Source of the DNA: Excoecaria cochinchinensis
Lineage: Eukaryota; Streptophyta; Magnoliopsida; Malpighiales; Euphorbiaceae
NCBI GenBank assembly: GCA_947683425.1
Contig: CANTUQ010000007.1
Span: 4,092,001 to 4,156,000, forward strand
Direction of reading: 5' to 3'
Length of the DNA: 64,000 nucleotides
Numbering within the stretch: position 1 is the first letter of the stretch; every line of letters begins with the position of its first letter. Below are positions 63,507 to 64,000 of this stretch, one piece after another. The position numbers and the translations under genes are program-made. The notes under the pieces were generated by a model. The model ran no database searches and was not told the DNA's origin. It worked only from the letters and a program-made list of their open reading frames with translations.

Positions 63507-64000
63507 CGGTATCAGAGCCTTTGGCTCTTTTCTTGGTCTTCTCTTGTATAAGGGTTGCGTTTCCCTCGTTTCTTCCTGGGTTTGGGTCACTGTTTGTGGC
63601 TGTTCTTCTTCCTGGTTTTGGGTCAGTAACGTGAGGAGTTTGGATCACCAGGTTGTGACTGTTCTTTCGTCTCACCGCCACCACAGGGAGGAGCGCCTCC
63701 ATCAGACAGGCCGTTCCACCTTTTTCCGGTGACCATCAGAGCCGCGTGTGAGCCTCACGCGCCGCCCCGATCACACTGCTCTTCTTCACGCGCAGACGCG
63801 TGGAAGCGCGTCCGGCGTCGACGGTCCTCCGATTTCTTCTCCCGACGTCGCCTTGCTATTTCCGGTCAAATACCGGTGGTTGATTAAGGTGGTTTCCCCT
63901 CTTGGTTGGTCTTCTCTGCTCCTTTGAGGATCTGCTCCTTTATTCATCTCCCGTTTCTCGAGTTGCTTATTGGGTGTCTTGTTGAGGCAGTCGGGCTTTT
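63333..64000 (+). mobile_element. Ty1/copia LTR retrotransposon, 5' end, inserted in myosin intron 12
   Basis: A 174-bp LTR (63333-63506) starts TGTTAGAAAATAAGG and ends TTTTCTCACA. It is followed at once by CGGTATCAGAGCC, the initiator-Met-tRNA primer site of plant copia elements with its first base changed from T to C. The downstream 490 bp is GC-richer leader sequence, with a partly repeated GGTTTTGGGTCA unit, and no gag start is reached. The rest of the element and the 3' LTR lie outside. It has the same orientation as the myosin gene. Confidence 0.85.

Noticed and set aside
63394..63732. 112-residue plus-strand frame
   Set aside because: It spans the copia LTR, primer site and leader, so it is chance coding.
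1..64000. CRISPR arrays, operons, tRNA or rRNA genes
   Set aside because: None seen; the microsatellites and MITE repeats are not spaced like CRISPR, and the genome is a plant's.

Overview
This is a piece of a plant nuclear genome. It is AT-rich, with many short exons, GT-AG introns, plastid-targeted proteins, MITEs and LTR retrotransposons. Protein content (ERECTA, PAA2/HMA8, YLMG2, class XI myosin, MIKC*-type MADS) points to a eudicot, probably a rosid; I cannot name the species. There are no CRISPR arrays, operons or phage features, and I saw no tRNA or rRNA gene. Exon models below were built by hand from splice sites, reading-frame continuity and remembered family members; every listed model keeps an open frame across its junctions.

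Layout. 1-1680: decayed Ty1/copia fragment, minus strand. 2251-5705 (-): seven-exon gene for a predicted thylakoid-lumen protein. 6543-9454 (+): two-exon gene for a GPI-anchored secreted protein. 10000-10610 (-): two-exon gene for a small membrane protein in which each exon carries one copy of an internal repeat. 11653-12973 (-): YLMG2 (YGGT family), with a GC-AG intron. 14056-23814 (+): 17-exon PAA2/HMA8, the thylakoid copper ATPase, divergent from YLMG2. 23815-28485: gene-free, with three hAT-type MITEs bounded by 8-bp target duplications. 28486-35258: a young, complete, non-autonomous Ty3/gypsy (Tat-like) element with 469-bp LTRs differing at 2 sites. It has gag but no pol, and carries an apparently intact three-exon gene on its antisense strand. 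36010-36450: old solo LTR of a related family. 39772-47207 (+): 27-exon ERECTA receptor kinase. 48035-50392 (-): short MIKC*-type MADS gene, probably the AGL33 orthologue. 50393-58379: gene-poor, with several MITEs. 58380-63230 (+): first 12 exons (about 494 residues) of a class XI myosin running off the window. 63333-64000: start of a Ty1/copia element (174-bp LTR) inside myosin intron 12.

Functionally, four neighbouring genes include three predicted plastid proteins: a lumen protein, YLMG2 and the Cu pump that supplies plastocyanin. YLMG2-PAA2 and AGL33-ERECTA are each adjacent pairs in Arabidopsis as I remember it (At5g21920/At5g21930 and At2g26320/At2g26330), so the window keeps two ancestral gene neighbourhoods. 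The most unusual object is the antisense gene inside the young gypsy element.
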